The notes under the pieces were generated by a model, which ran no database searches, was not told the DNA's origin, and saw only the letters and a list, made by a program, of their open reading frames with translations. 64,000 bases of DNA from positions 484,051-548,050 of the forward strand of contig NZ_BMHY01000002.1 of the NCBI RefSeq assembly GCF_014641555.1, read 5' to 3'. Origin of the DNA: Paenibacillus radicis (ex Gao et al. 2016) (GTDB lineage Bacteria > Bacillota > Bacilli > Paenibacillales > Paenibacillaceae). Positions 34,467 to 42,416 of the stretch are shown here, piece after piece (positions within the stretch are counted from its first letter, which is position 1; every line of letters starts with the position of its first letter). A program made the translations under genes and the position numbers.

Positions 34467-35471
34467 TTAGCCTTCCAGCTCGTCGAGTCGGATGTTGCGA
34501 TTTTCCTTGGCTGCCAGATTTGCAGCTTCCATCAGCTTCGTCAGATCAACGGCCAGAGCGATATTCTCATCCGCCGTCGTGCCTTCTTGGATATGGCGGA
34601 CCCATTGGTCAAAGGCGCTTTCCCGGCGTGCAGGGAGCGGGATCTCCGTCCATTGCTGGGCAGCATCTCCAGTTGCAACAGAAGAACGAAGCAGCAGCTT
34701 GTCTTGCGGAGTTCCGTACAGCAGCGAGCCTTTGGTGCCGTGTATTTCAATCGTGAATGGCGAATGGTCGTTGACGAAGCCCGCCTCGACGATGCCAACC
34801 GCTCCGGAAGCTGTTTTCAGCAGCACAGCAGCGTTATCTTCCACTTCTTTGCCGGTTACATAGCTGAATTGAGCCGATACTTGCTCCGGAAGCTCATTCA
34901 GAAACAGTCTGGCCAAATACATCGGGTGGCAACCGAGGTCGATGAGCGCTCCGCCCCCGCATTGCTCCAAATTATAGAAATGCTCTGGCAGCCAGTTGGC
35001 AGTTGCCCCGTTATGTGAAAGACGGGCGCGAACGAGCGTAACTTGTCCAAGCAGCCCTTGCGTCAGCACGTCGCGGATCGCGAGTGTGTAGCTGTCATTC
35101 AAGCGCGGAAGCGACACGGTCAGCTTCACTTGGTTTGCCTTCACTTCGTTTAAGACAGCGTTTACTTCTTTCAGCGTAGCTGCGATTACTTTTTCGGTGA
35201 AAATATGTTTGCCGGCTTTTGCTGCGGCTTTCATAACCTCTTCATGCATCGAGGTTGGCGCGTCTACGATGACCGCGTCAATATCGTCGCGTCCGAGCAT
35301 TTCATTCAGGTCAGTATAGAAGGGAACGTCCAGTTTGGCAGCAGCCTCTTCTCCGCGGGCAGGGATCTCATCCCATACGGCAACGATTTCAGTGTCCGGG
35401 TGCTCTTGGGCTTGTTTCGTATAATCCCAAGCATGGACATGCCAATAGCTTATTTTTCCAATGCGAAGCAT
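34467..35471 (-). CDS. Gfo/Idh/MocA-family oxidoreductase
   Basis: A 334-residue NAD(P)-dependent dehydrogenase: IGKISYWHVHAWDYTKQAQE at the N terminus in place of a classic GxGxxG, a TEKVIAAT block equivalent to EKP near residue 93, and the LIDLGCHPMYLARL motif with the conserved His near residue 176. The atypical nucleotide-binding loop (KISYWHVHA) suggests a divergent subgroup. Start chosen at 35471, 10 bases after AGGAG; an in-frame ATG at 35537 has no ribosome site. First gene of the leftward three-gene group. Confidence 0.88.
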   Translation of the reverse strand: MLRIGKISYWHVHAWDYTKQAQEHPDTEIVAVWDEIPARGEEAAAKLDVPFYTDLNEMLGRDDIDAVIVDAPTSMHEEVMKAAAKAGKHIFTEKVIAATLKEVNAVLNEVKANQVKLTVSLPRLNDSYTLAIRDVLTQGLLGQVTLVRARLSHNGATANWLPEHFYNLEQCGGGALIDLGCHPMYLARLFLNELPEQVSAQFSYVTGKEVEDNAAVLLKTASGAVGIVEAGFVNDHSPFTIEIHGTKGSLLYGTPQDKLLLRSSVATGDAAQQWTEIPLPARRESAFDQWVRHIQEGTTADENIALAVDLTKLMEAANLAAKENRNIRLDELEG

Positions 35472-35640
35472 AACTTGCTCACTCCTCGTAGGTTCGATTA
35501 TTAAATGGTTATGATCACTATAAAAATATGACAACATGTTTAATCTAACATATTTAAATCTTTATTTTTAGTGCGAATTCATGACTTTGATACTATGATA
35601 TTACGACATTGAGTGAAAAGATAGTTGATCCATTGACATA

Positions 35641-35790
35641 ATAGCGCTGCATGGTGAGGGATCGACTACCTGCAAGTAACGCAGCAGCGCCTTCCGGGAG
35701 TCAGGTTCTGCTGCAATAAATTGCACGGCAACGGTGAGTGTGAATAGTAAAGCTGATGTCATCCGGCTTGACGAAAGGGGAATGGAGAAC
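35641..35790 (+). ncRNA. Structured-looking RNA segment, possible group II intron domain I remnant
   Basis: Rich in pairing: GCGCTGC (35643-35649) with GCAGCGC (about 35682-35688), TGCAA-TAAA-TTGCA near 35713-35726, and GTCAGG near 35700 with CCGGCTTGAC near 35763. The GAGTCAGGTTCTGCTGC and GGTGAGTGTGAATAGTAAAGC words recall domain I of bacterial group II introns. No intron reverse transcriptase or domain V is present, so at most a 5' fragment remains. Family assignment is from memory and uncertain. Confidence 0.3.
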
Positions 35791-35801
35791 GTATACTGTT
35801 G

Positions 35802-35824
35802 TTAAACGTAATAATTACGATTAA
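35802..35824 (+). promoter_or_regulatory. Zur box 1 (zinc-responsive operator)
   Basis: AAACGTAATAATTACGATT closely matches the Bacillus Zur consensus AAATCGTAATNATTACGATTT, a near-perfect palindrome. It sits 140 bases before a COG0523 GTPase gene that is itself typical of Zur regulons. Zur with zinc would repress here. Confidence 0.82.
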
Positions 35825-35873
35825 AGAAACGGGCGCTATGTATCTGGCCTTATGGTCGGATTTTTTTATGATA

Positions 35874-35896
35874 CATAATCGTAATGATTACGCTTT
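35874..35896 (+). promoter_or_regulatory. Zur box 2 (zinc-responsive operator)
   Basis: AATCGTAATGATTACGCTT is a second Zur palindrome 72 bp downstream of the first and 46 bases before the COG0523 start. A TATGAT (35867-35872) just upstream could be the -10 box, so Zur would overlap the transcription start. Two sites may allow graded repression. Confidence 0.82.
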
Positions 35897-35941
35897 GTTG
35901 ATCGGTGTAGAACATAAAAAGAAGATTGAGGTGGCATTGAC

Positions 35942-37150
35942 ATGACAACGAATAAAATTCCGGTAACCGTATTAAGCGGTTATTTGGGAGCCGGCAAAAC
36001 AACGATTTTAAACCATGTGCTTCATAATCGGGATGGCATGAAGGTAGCGGTCATCGTTAACGATTTGAGCGAGGTTAATATCGACGCTGAGCTTGTGAAG
36101 AACGGTGGCGGATTGTCGCGTACTGATGAGAAGCTGGTGGAGATGTCGAACGGCTGCATCTGCTGCACGCTGAGGGAGGATCTGCTTCGCGAGGTGGAAC
36201 GGCTGGCGAAGGAAGGCCGCTTCGATTACATTCTAATCGAGTCGACGGGGATCGGCGAGCCGGTGCCAGTTGCCCAAACCTTCACCTATATTGATCAGGA
36301 GCAGGGCATCGACCTTACGCAATGGTGCAGGCTCGATAGCATGGTGACCGTCGTAGACGCGTACCGGTTCTGGCATGATTATTCTTCGGGCGAGACGCTG
36401 CTGGACAGAAACCAGGCGGTTGGCGAGGATGATGTGCGCGAAGTCGTCGATTTGCTGATCGACCAGATTGAGTTTTGCGACGTGCTGCTGCTGAACAAGT
36501 GCGATATGGTCGGCGAGGAGGAACTGGAAGAGCTTGAGGGCGTGTTGCGTACGCTTCAGCCTCGCGCCAAACTGATTCGGACGGTAAAGGGTCAGGTAGC
36601 ACCATCGGAAATATTGAATACGGGGTTATTTGATTTTGAAGCGGCCAGTCGTTCGGCAGGCTGGATTAAAGAACTTGAATCGCCAGTGCATAAGCCGGAG
36701 ACGGAGGAGTACGGCATCTCTTCTTTTGTCTATCAACGGGTTAAACCATTCCATCCGGGGCGTTTGATGAAATGGATGGAGCAGTGGCCAGAGGATGTCG
36801 TCCGGGCCAAAGGGATCGTGTGGCTCGCTTCCCGCAGCCGTCATGCGCAAAGCTTGAGCCAGGCGGGTCCTTCTATTCAATTTGGTCCTGCCGGCTTGTG
36901 GGCGGATGCTCTGCCTGAAGAAGAAAAGCTTCAATTGCTGTCGGAAGAGAAGGACCTGGCGCAGCAATGGCATCCAGAGTACGGTGACCGGATGAACAAG
37001 GTCGTGCTGATCGGTATCGGACTGAATCGTCCGGAGCTCGAAGCTTCGCTCGATGATTGCCTGTTGAATGAGGACGAAATGGGCAGTGACTGGAGCAAGC
37101 TGTCCGATCCGTTCCCAACCGTGCCGGACGAAGCTTATGCGATCCAATAA
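35942..37150 (+). CDS. yciC: COG0523/CobW-type GTPase, zinc metallochaperone (YciC/ZagA-like)
   Basis: A 402-residue G3E GTPase. Motifs are Walker A YLGAGKTT (about 14-21), the metal-binding GCICCTL (about 73-79), the Walker B and ESTG region near residue 98, and the guanine-specific NKCD (about 184-187). The C-terminal CobW_C domain follows with [12 protein letters not shown]. In Bacillus the YciC/ZagA homologue is Zur-repressed and delivers zinc to essential enzymes when zinc is scarce. Two Zur boxes upstream and a zinc-free L33 gene downstream support this role. Fifteen bases separate it from rpmG. Confidence 0.93.
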   Translation: MTTNKIPVTVLSGYLGAGKTTILNHVLHNRDGMKVAVIVNDLSEVNIDAELVKNGGGLSRTDEKLVEMSNGCICCTLREDLLREVERLAKEGRFDYILIESTGIGEPVPVAQTFTYIDQEQGIDLTQWCRLDSMVTVVDAYRFWHDYSSGETLLDRNQAVGEDDVREVVDLLIDQIEFCDVLLLNKCDMVGEEELEELEGVLRTLQPRAKLIRTVKGQVAPSEILNTGLFDFEAASRSAGWIKELESPVHKPETEEYGISSFVYQRVKPFHPGRLMKWMEQWPEDVVRAKGIVWLASRSRHAQSLSQAGPSIQFGPAGLWADALPEEEKLQLLSEEKDLAQQWHPEYGDRMNKVVLIGIGLNRPELEASLDDCLLNEDEMGSDWSKLSDPFPTVPDEAYAIQ

Positions 37151-37165
37151 GGAGGTGACCCCGCT

Positions 37166-37315
37166 ATGAGAGTAACCGTAACGCTTGCGTGCACCGAAAC
37201 CGGTGACCGTAACTACACAACAACGAAAAACAAACGCACAACGCCTGAGCGTCTGGAGCTGCGCAAATACAGCCCGCGCCTCAAGCGCGTCACGCTTCAT
37301 CGCGAGACAAGGTAA
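37166..37315 (+). CDS. rpmG: Ribosomal protein L33, zinc-independent (C-minus) form
   Basis: A 49-residue protein starting [17 protein letters not shown] and ending [12 protein letters not shown], clearly bL33. Zinc-binding L33 carries two CxxC-type pairs (ACTECGD and KKYCPRL). Here the second Cys of the first pair is Thr and the later Cys is Ser, so zinc cannot be held. Such forms replace the zinc-containing L33 during zinc starvation and free zinc for other uses. AAGGAGGTGACC (37149-37160) is a full-length ribosome site 5 bases before ATG. It shares the Zur-controlled operon with the COG0523 GTPase. Confidence 0.93.
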   Translation: MRVTVTLACTETGDRNYTTTKNKRTTPERLELRKYSPRLKRVTLHRETR

Positions 37316-37555
37316 AGCGGAGGCGGCGCTTGCGCCACCCTGCAAGGGAGCGGCCGATGAGGTTTCCACCGTAGCCCTTGTAACTCTAAACAGCAAACTT
37401 CGCTGTCCGCTCCTAGTAACTTAGACAGCAAATGTAACTCTAAACAGCAGATTCTGCTGTTCCCTATCAAGTAACCTTAAGCCGTAAACTCGCTGTTCTA
37501 CTCTAAGTAACTATAAACAGCAATATTCCCCACCCCGCTCCAAGTAACCTAGTTT
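37316..37555. repeat. Spacer with recurring AGTAACTCTAAACAGCA words
   Basis: After rpmG the DNA is noncoding. Variants of AGTAACTCTAAACAGCA and TTCGCTGT recur about six times between 37378 and 37540. No terminator with a T-run is obvious for the zinc operon. Confidence 0.5.
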
Positions 37556-38220
37556 AACGAAGCAGCTTCGCAAATTAGCGAAGCTGTTTTCGCTGTAGTG
37601 GCAATTCTTCTAGGCAAGTTGAGCTACAACGAACCTAATTTCGCTATTGGCGAACCTAGGTTCATGAATAGCGAAGTTTAGTTCGCTGCGATAAAGCAGG
37701 GGAGGCGCAAGTGACTGAACAGCGCAACTTGCTTCGCTATATAGCGAAGCAGGTTCGTTAAATTGTGTTTAAGGTTTGGCAGTGGAAAGTAACAGTGTTT
37801 TAATCAATTACGTTTGAGCTGCAAAGTATCATCTACCGGATTGCTTAAGTAACTCTAAATTTCGCTGCTACTCCAAGTAGCTTTAAACAGCATCGTACCC
37901 CGCCCCGCGCCAAGTAACCAGATAACGAAGCAGCTTCGCAAATTAGCGAAGCTGTTTTCGCTGTGGTGGCGATTTTGCTAGGCAAGTTGAGCTGCAACGA
38001 ACCTAATTTCGCTATTGGCGAACCTAGGTTCATGAATAGCGAAGTTTAGTTCGCTGCGATAAAGCAGGGGAGGCACATGTGGCAGAACAGCGAAACTCAC
38101 TTCACTATATAGCGAAGCGGGTTCGTTAAAAGGTGTTTACAGGTCGGCGGAGGAGAGTTAACAAAGCATCTTCGTTAAAAGGTGTTTAGGTTGTGGCGGC
38201 AGAAAGGAACAGCGTTGTAG
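37556..38220. repeat. GCGAAG/CTTCGC repeat block, two copies 368 bp apart
   Basis: Direct copies of about 200 bp start near 37556 and 37924. Each contains GAACCTAGGTTC (37652-37663 and 38020-38031) followed by ATGAATAGCGAAG, and many GCGAAG/CTTCGC words in both orientations such as AACGAAGCAGCTTCGC. It belongs to the same family as the blocks at 1-445 and 46032-46515. Noncoding. Confidence 0.82.
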
Positions 38221-38224
38221 TCTT

Positions 38225-38857
38225 CTATAGTTCCCCATAAGCAATGACCTCATTACTCACGGTATCCCACAGCCTCGGGCGAGTGTCATTTTCGGCTAAG
38301 AAAATGACGTTGCCTTCCCGGTCAAAAGCGTATGCGATCGGTATTGAAATCGTACTGTCGCGATAAAATCCATCCGCATGGCTGACGCCAATCATACAGG
38401 TGCGATAAGTTCTGGCGATTTGCTGAGCTGCGGCGGTCCATTCATCGAACTGTTCCTTACTGAACATGCCGACGCCGATACAATGGACGATTAAATCAGG
38501 GGATGGAGCTTCTTCGCTTCTAACGCCTTGTAAAACCAGTTCATCGCACAAGACGATGCCAATTGTAAGCCCACCTTGGCTGACAAAAGCTGTATCACTA
38601 TATTTAACCCGGTCCATGACGATCTCGCCTGACCGTCCCACGATAATGGCTTGATCTTTGGGGCGCTCCTGAAGCTTCCGGTATCCCCCGATTAGTATGA
38701 CCCCGTGCTGGCGAGCCAGCGTTCGCGCTGCCTCTACGTTTTCATTCAAGTAGCCCTCCGGAAAAACAACGGCATCAATGCCGGGATAGTCATGCAACGT
38801 CTCCCTTAATTGCGATAGTGTATTTTCAAGCCTAGGCTGGAGCATCAAAATTTTCAT
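38225..38857 (-). CDS. Nitrilase-superfamily carbon-nitrogen hydrolase
   Basis: About 210 residues, short for the family. The catalytic triad Glu-Lys-Cys appears as VVFPEGYLNE (about 37), MDRVKYSDT (about 84) and GIVLCDELV (Cys near 104). The substrate is an amide, carbamoyl or nitrile compound of unknown kind. The start at 38857 follows GGAGG by 11 bases; an in-frame ATG at 38887 lacks a ribosome site. Single gene between a repeat block and a terminator. Confidence 0.82.
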   Translation of the reverse strand: MKILMLQPRLENTLSQLRETLHDYPGIDAVVFPEGYLNENVEAARTLARQHGVILIGGYRKLQERPKDQAIIVGRSGEIVMDRVKYSDTAFVSQGGLTIGIVLCDELVLQGVRSEEAPSPDLIVHCIGVGMFSKEQFDEWTAAAQQIARTYRTCMIGVSHADGFYRDSTISIPIAYAFDREGNVIFLAENDTRPRLWDTVSNEVIAYGEL

Positions 38858-39022
38858 AAAATAGTCGGCCTCCCCGAATTCATTCATAGAACCATGCTCT
38901 ATTATCCTAATCCTGTAAATCCGATCTGCGCAACCGCTTATTTGCCGGCCGACAGAGGGCAGCTCGGTATATGAGAAGCCCGTCCCTTAACAGAGCGTCC
39001 ATTTAACAAAATGACAAGAAAA

Positions 39023-39061
39023 AACCGCCAGCCTCCTCAATGAAAAAAGAAGCTGGCGGTT
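39023..39061. terminator. Terminator after the membrane-protein gene
   Basis: AACCGCCAGC (39023-39032) and GCTGGCGGTT (39052-39061) form a 10-bp stem. Read leftward the stem is followed by TTTTTTCTTG, so it serves the minus-strand gene at 39073-39549. Confidence 0.88.
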
Positions 39062-39072
39062 GCCTAAGAACG

Positions 39073-39549
39073 CTAGGACAGCGTCGTCGAATTGTTTTTT
39101 TCCTTCCGGGGCCATAGCGTAAAACTAAAGCTGTACAGGAAATCAACGGCGGTAATGATCGACCACACCTTCACGGTCCCCATTAATGCGTCAGTCCGTT
39201 CAGCATCACCGATAAAAAATATCATAGCGAGCAGAAGCACACAGCCGATGACATAAGCGGTAAAATAACGAAACCAGGTGACACGCTCATGCCGTGCATG
39301 CGCCTGACCGTATTTCGGCTTGTGCTTTGGTTCCGGCTTCGGACCGCCTACAAAGCGATAAGCAAATTGACCGTCGGCCCACTGGATCATCCGATGTCCG
39401 AATACGATGGAAACGGCGATATAAATGGCCGCCAGGCCATGGATGAAGGAAGCGGTCTGACCGTTTCGCAGGTCAATAACGGTTGCGAACAACAGGATCA
39501 AATCGACAATTGGCGTACACAGCAGGAGGATGGCTCCTGTCTTCTTCAT
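39073..39549 (-). CDS. Small integral membrane protein, function unknown (true start uncertain)
   Basis: 158 residues from the first ATG, with three to four hydrophobic segments (about 4-26, 33-52, 96-118 and 126-145) and a charged Lys/Pro/His loop between. The frame stays open upstream and encodes another hydrophobic stretch (AFIIGCEIGFWLFVLSGLLF) that looks like a genuine first membrane helix, but no ATG, GTG or TTG is available there. AAAAGGAG near 39645 precedes it, with ATA or ATC codons at normal spacing. The real protein may thus start near 39630 on a rare codon. A TetR gene is divergent and may regulate it. Confidence 0.72.
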   Translation of the reverse strand: MKKTGAILLLCTPIVDLILLFATVIDLRNGQTASFIHGLAAIYIAVSIVFGHRMIQWADGQFAYRFVGGPKPEPKHKPKYGQAHARHERVTWFRYFTAYVIGCVLLLAMIFFIGDAERTDALMGTVKVWSIITAVDFLYSFSFTLWPRKEKNNSTTLS

Positions 39550-39655
39550 CCGGAAAATATAACGAAACAGCAGACCGGACAGGACAAACAGCCAAAATCC
39601 GATCTCGCATCCGATAATAAACGCAGCGATTATAGCGTCCCACTCCTTTTTATAA

Positions 39656-39669
39656 AATACAATTGTATT
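39656..39669. promoter_or_regulatory. Palindrome AATACAATTGTATT, likely TetR operator
   Basis: A perfect 14-bp palindrome with AT-rich flanks lies in the divergent region between the membrane protein and the TetR gene. It is close upstream of the leftward ribosome site. TetR proteins usually bind such sites between divergent genes. Which protein binds is inferred. Confidence 0.6.
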
Positions 39670-39734
39670 AAAATAAAGTTAATGTTATTTTAGCATGGTT
39701 GTATGATGAAAAACAACTCTGATACACTAGAGAT

Positions 39735-40334
39735 ATGCCAAAAATAGTCGATCATGATAGGCGCCGGGAACAACTGGCGGAAGCGGCTTGGCGAGTGATT
39801 CGCCGGGAAGGGATGGAAGGAGTGTCGGTGCGCAGTGTTGCGGAGGAAGCGGGAATGTCTCTCGGTTCGCTGCGGCATTATTTTGTCACACAGTCCGAGC
39901 TGCTTGCGTTTTCCATGCAGTTGGTGTCCGAGCGCGTGATGCGAAGAATGAAGGAACTAAAGTTAACCGGGGATCCCCGTCAAAATATTGAGCTGATCGT
40001 TGCTCAGCTTGTGCCGCTGGATGAGGAACGGCTTGCGGAGTCGGAGGTATGGCTCGCTTTTATGGGCAGGGCTGTCGGAGATCCCTCTATCCGCGCTTTC
40101 AGTCTTCAGGTACATGACCAACTATATAACGGATTTCTGTCCATTGTCAGCGGTATGGTTGTACAAGGATTAGCCGCAGGCGATTTGGACGTTGAGCTGG
40201 AAGCGAAACGGCTTCATGCGCTAGTTGACGGGTTGGTCGTACATGGAGTTACACGTCCAGAGCGGCTGACTGCAGCGGAGATCAACCGTGTGTTGTTGTA
40301 TCATCTGGATCAGATGATGGGAAAAAGAAGCTAA
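39735..40334 (+). CDS. TetR-family transcriptional regulator
   Basis: A 199-residue regulator. The N-terminal helix-turn-helix is EGMEGVSVRSVAEEAGMSLG followed by SLRHYF (about 25-52), typical of the PksA/BetI-like TetR branch. The C-terminal helical domain would bind a ligand. It is divergent from the membrane protein gene, with a 14-bp palindrome between them, and is followed 44 bases later by a YhdH-type reductase gene. Probable targets are one or both neighbours. The ribosome site is weak (AGAGAT), which suits a low-abundance repressor. Confidence 0.9.
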   Translation: MPKIVDHDRRREQLAEAAWRVIRREGMEGVSVRSVAEEAGMSLGSLRHYFVTQSELLAFSMQLVSERVMRRMKELKLTGDPRQNIELIVAQLVPLDEERLAESEVWLAFMGRAVGDPSIRAFSLQVHDQLYNGFLSIVSGMVVQGLAAGDLDVELEAKRLHALVDGLVVHGVTRPERLTAAEINRVLLYHLDQMMGKRS

Positions 40335-40378
40335 GCAGCACGCAGATACAGATGATTTATAGAAGGAGGATGCGGAAA

Positions 40379-41368
40379 ATGGGAGCTTTTCGCGCTTATG
40401 TATTGGAACGTCAGGAGGACGGGCAAACGTCTTTTTCGTTGAAGCAGCTTGAGAAGGAGGCTCTGCCGGAGGGAGAGGTTGTTGTCCGGGTAGCCTACTC
40501 CAGCGTGAATTATAAGGATGGCATGATAGCCATTTCCAATCAAATGGTCAAAAGCTATCCGCATATTCCAGGCATTGATTTGGCCGGGACGGTGGAGCAG
40601 TCGAGCGATCCTCGCTTCCGCGAAGGTGATGCTGTTATCGTCACAAGCTATGGGCTGGGCGTATCGCAGCATGGCGGCTTTAGCGAGCTGGCACGGGTGC
40701 CGGCAGATTGGGTCGTTCCGCTCCCCGAAGGGCTCTCGCTGAAAGAGGCGATGATACTTGGAACGGCGGGTTTTACGGCAGCGCTGTCTGTACAACGGCT
40801 TGAGGATAACGGGCTGCATCCCGGCAAGGGTCCGGTCCTCGTTGCTGGAGCGACCGGCGGCGTCGGCAGTGTTGCAGTCGATTTGCTTGCGGGGAGAGGT
40901 TATGAAGTGACCGCAAGTACCGGCAAGGCGGAGGAGCATGCGTATTTGCGGGAGCTTGGCGCCGCGAATATCATCGGCCGTGAAGAGCTGGCAGACATAG
41001 GACATAAGCCATTGCGCAAGGGGCTGTGGGCGGGAGCTGTTGACCCTGTTGGCGGACAAACGCTTCAATATATTCTGAGTACGATGATGTATGGCGGTTC
41101 AGTTGCGACTAGCGGTTTGACTGGCGGTCATGAAGTGGCGACTACCGTCTATCCGTTTATTTTACGGGGCGTGAACTGGCTGGGTATCGATTCGGTCGAA
41201 TGTCCGATGGAGCTCCGCCGCCTTGTGTGGAACAGGCTTGCAACCGACTTGAAGCCAAAGCATTTGGGCGGAAGTCTAGTTAACGAGATTCGTCTGGAGC
41301 AGCTGCCCGAAGTGCTGCAAAATATTTTGCAAGGCAAGGTGCGCGGACGCACGATTGTTGCCATGTAG
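40379..41368 (+). CDS. YhdH/YhfP-type NADPH:quinone or acrylyl-CoA reductase
   Basis: A 329-residue zinc-free medium-chain dehydrogenase. It has the GroES-like N-terminal fold (VNYKDGMIA near 45), the nucleotide-binding VAGATGGVGSVAVDLLAGRG motif (about 151-170), and a C-terminal GVNWLGIDSVECP block diagnostic of the YhdH family. E. coli YhdH (AcuI) reduces acrylyl-CoA with NADPH. The start at 40379 lies 9 bases after AAGGAGG; the ATG at 40370 touches that site. It probably forms an operon with the TetR gene. Confidence 0.92.
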   Translation: MGAFRAYVLERQEDGQTSFSLKQLEKEALPEGEVVVRVAYSSVNYKDGMIAISNQMVKSYPHIPGIDLAGTVEQSSDPRFREGDAVIVTSYGLGVSQHGGFSELARVPADWVVPLPEGLSLKEAMILGTAGFTAALSVQRLEDNGLHPGKGPVLVAGATGGVGSVAVDLLAGRGYEVTASTGKAEEHAYLRELGAANIIGREELADIGHKPLRKGLWAGAVDPVGGQTLQYILSTMMYGGSVATSGLTGGHEVATTVYPFILRGVNWLGIDSVECPMELRRLVWNRLATDLKPKHLGGSLVNEIRLEQLPEVLQNILQGKVRGRTIVAM

Positions 41369-41433
41369 CTAGAGATAGGAAGTGGAGGCTTTCTTTATAA
41401 GCTAGAAAATAGCAGATCAGATGGCTGTCCAAT

Positions 41434-41465
41434 GCAAATAAGACCCTTACGAGGGTCTTATTTGC
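41434..41465. terminator. Terminator hairpin with the GATAAGACCC-type stem
   Basis: GCAAATAAGACCC (41434-41446) pairs with GGGTCTTATTTGC (41453-41465). The stem is closely related to the GATAAGACCC hairpins of the tandem array at 23.5-23.9 kb. It separates the convergent reductase and ATP-grasp genes. Confidence 0.82.
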
Positions 41466-41497
41466 GTTAAGCTTCAATTTGGGAAAATGCCGCTTGC

Positions 41498-42256
41498 TCA
41501 GCGGTTAAAGCGCCGGTATTGCAAAATGCGCCGATACATCGTTTTATCGGGCAAGCGGGTGAAGGGAATGGACTCAGGTCGTACATTAACTTCCAGAACC
41601 CAAGGATGGAGCTTGCTGTCGAGCGCAATATCAAAGCCGAGTTCGGTCAAGTAAGGAAAGTTTCGCCGCAGCTCCAAGGCAGCCGACAAACAAAGCTGTT
41701 GCAGCGTTGCTCTCGTGCGGGTCTGTGAGGCGCTCCCGGCATGTGCGGCAAGCACGGAATCGACAGGATGAATCGATGCGCCCTGCGCGCCGTTCGTTAC
41801 GGCTCTGCCATGCTTTGCTACTCTAGCAAGCATGCCGGTCATGCGCCAACTCTTGCTGCGATCAAGCTGTACAACGACACGCAAGTCGAAAATACGTCCG
41901 CGATGCTTCAACATCGCTATGCCGCGCTGCATCAGATAGGGTCTTCTGCCCGTCTTTTTGCGGACGATTTGCAGCAGTTTGTTCAGCGGCAGGCTGCGCG
42001 TAATTACGCTGCCGTGGTGAAGCGAATAGCGGGAACCGGTTCTTTCAATGCGCATGATTCCGTCACCATGTGAGCCGCGTACCGGTTTTACATAGACGAG
42101 ATGGTAAAACGTTAGCATGGACACCAATGCATGGCTGCTGTATAGCCGGGTCGGCGGGATGAAGCGGCGCAGCGTTTTTTTTCTTTGGAGAAGGATCGTT
42201 TTACGCCATTTGCTGGATGCTGCCCGGTATTGCTTTTTCGTCAATTTGCCGGTCAT
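41498..42256 (-). CDS. YheC/YheD-family ATP-grasp protein
   Basis: About 252 residues of the YheC/YheD ATP-grasp family (spore-coat-associated in Bacillus). Visible are the basic N terminus GKLTKKQYRAASSKWRKT, an LVYVKPVRGSHGDGIMRIE nucleotide-binding Lys and Gly loop (about 70-90), and the metal-binding FDLRVVVQLDR and GFDIALDSKLHPWVLEVNVRP block with Glu and Asn near residue 228. ATP-grasp enzymes join carboxylates to amines; the substrate here is unknown. Start taken as ATG 42256, 13 bases after GGGAGG, with an alternative at 42277. It is divergent from the diaminopropionate cluster across about 160 bases, which may be chance or a functional link. Confidence 0.85.
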   Translation of the reverse strand: MTGKLTKKQYRAASSKWRKTILLQRKKTLRRFIPPTRLYSSHALVSMLTFYHLVYVKPVRGSHGDGIMRIERTGSRYSLHHGSVITRSLPLNKLLQIVRKKTGRRPYLMQRGIAMLKHRGRIFDLRVVVQLDRSKSWRMTGMLARVAKHGRAVTNGAQGASIHPVDSVLAAHAGSASQTRTRATLQQLCLSAALELRRNFPYLTELGFDIALDSKLHPWVLEVNVRPESIPFTRLPDKTMYRRILQYRRFNR

Positions 42257-42416
42257 TGCGCTGAGTTTCCCTCCCATTGGTCTAATAGAGCTGGATGTTT
42301 TAATAGCATATGCTTGCCCATTAAGCTGCGAATGGACTTATGCGGACAGGATATGGGGGACCCTTGCTGCAAAATCGGCATAAGATGAACGACGACGGTT
42401 TTATGGGGGAATGGAC

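Noticed and set aside
35641..35790. Cobalamin riboswitch
   Set aside because: A GAGTCAGG word is present, but the upstream B12-box core and the expected order of helices are missing.
36873..37424. Alternative frames overlapping the end of the COG0523 gene and rpmG
   Set aside because: The short L33 gene with a full ribosome site explains this stretch; the others are shadows.
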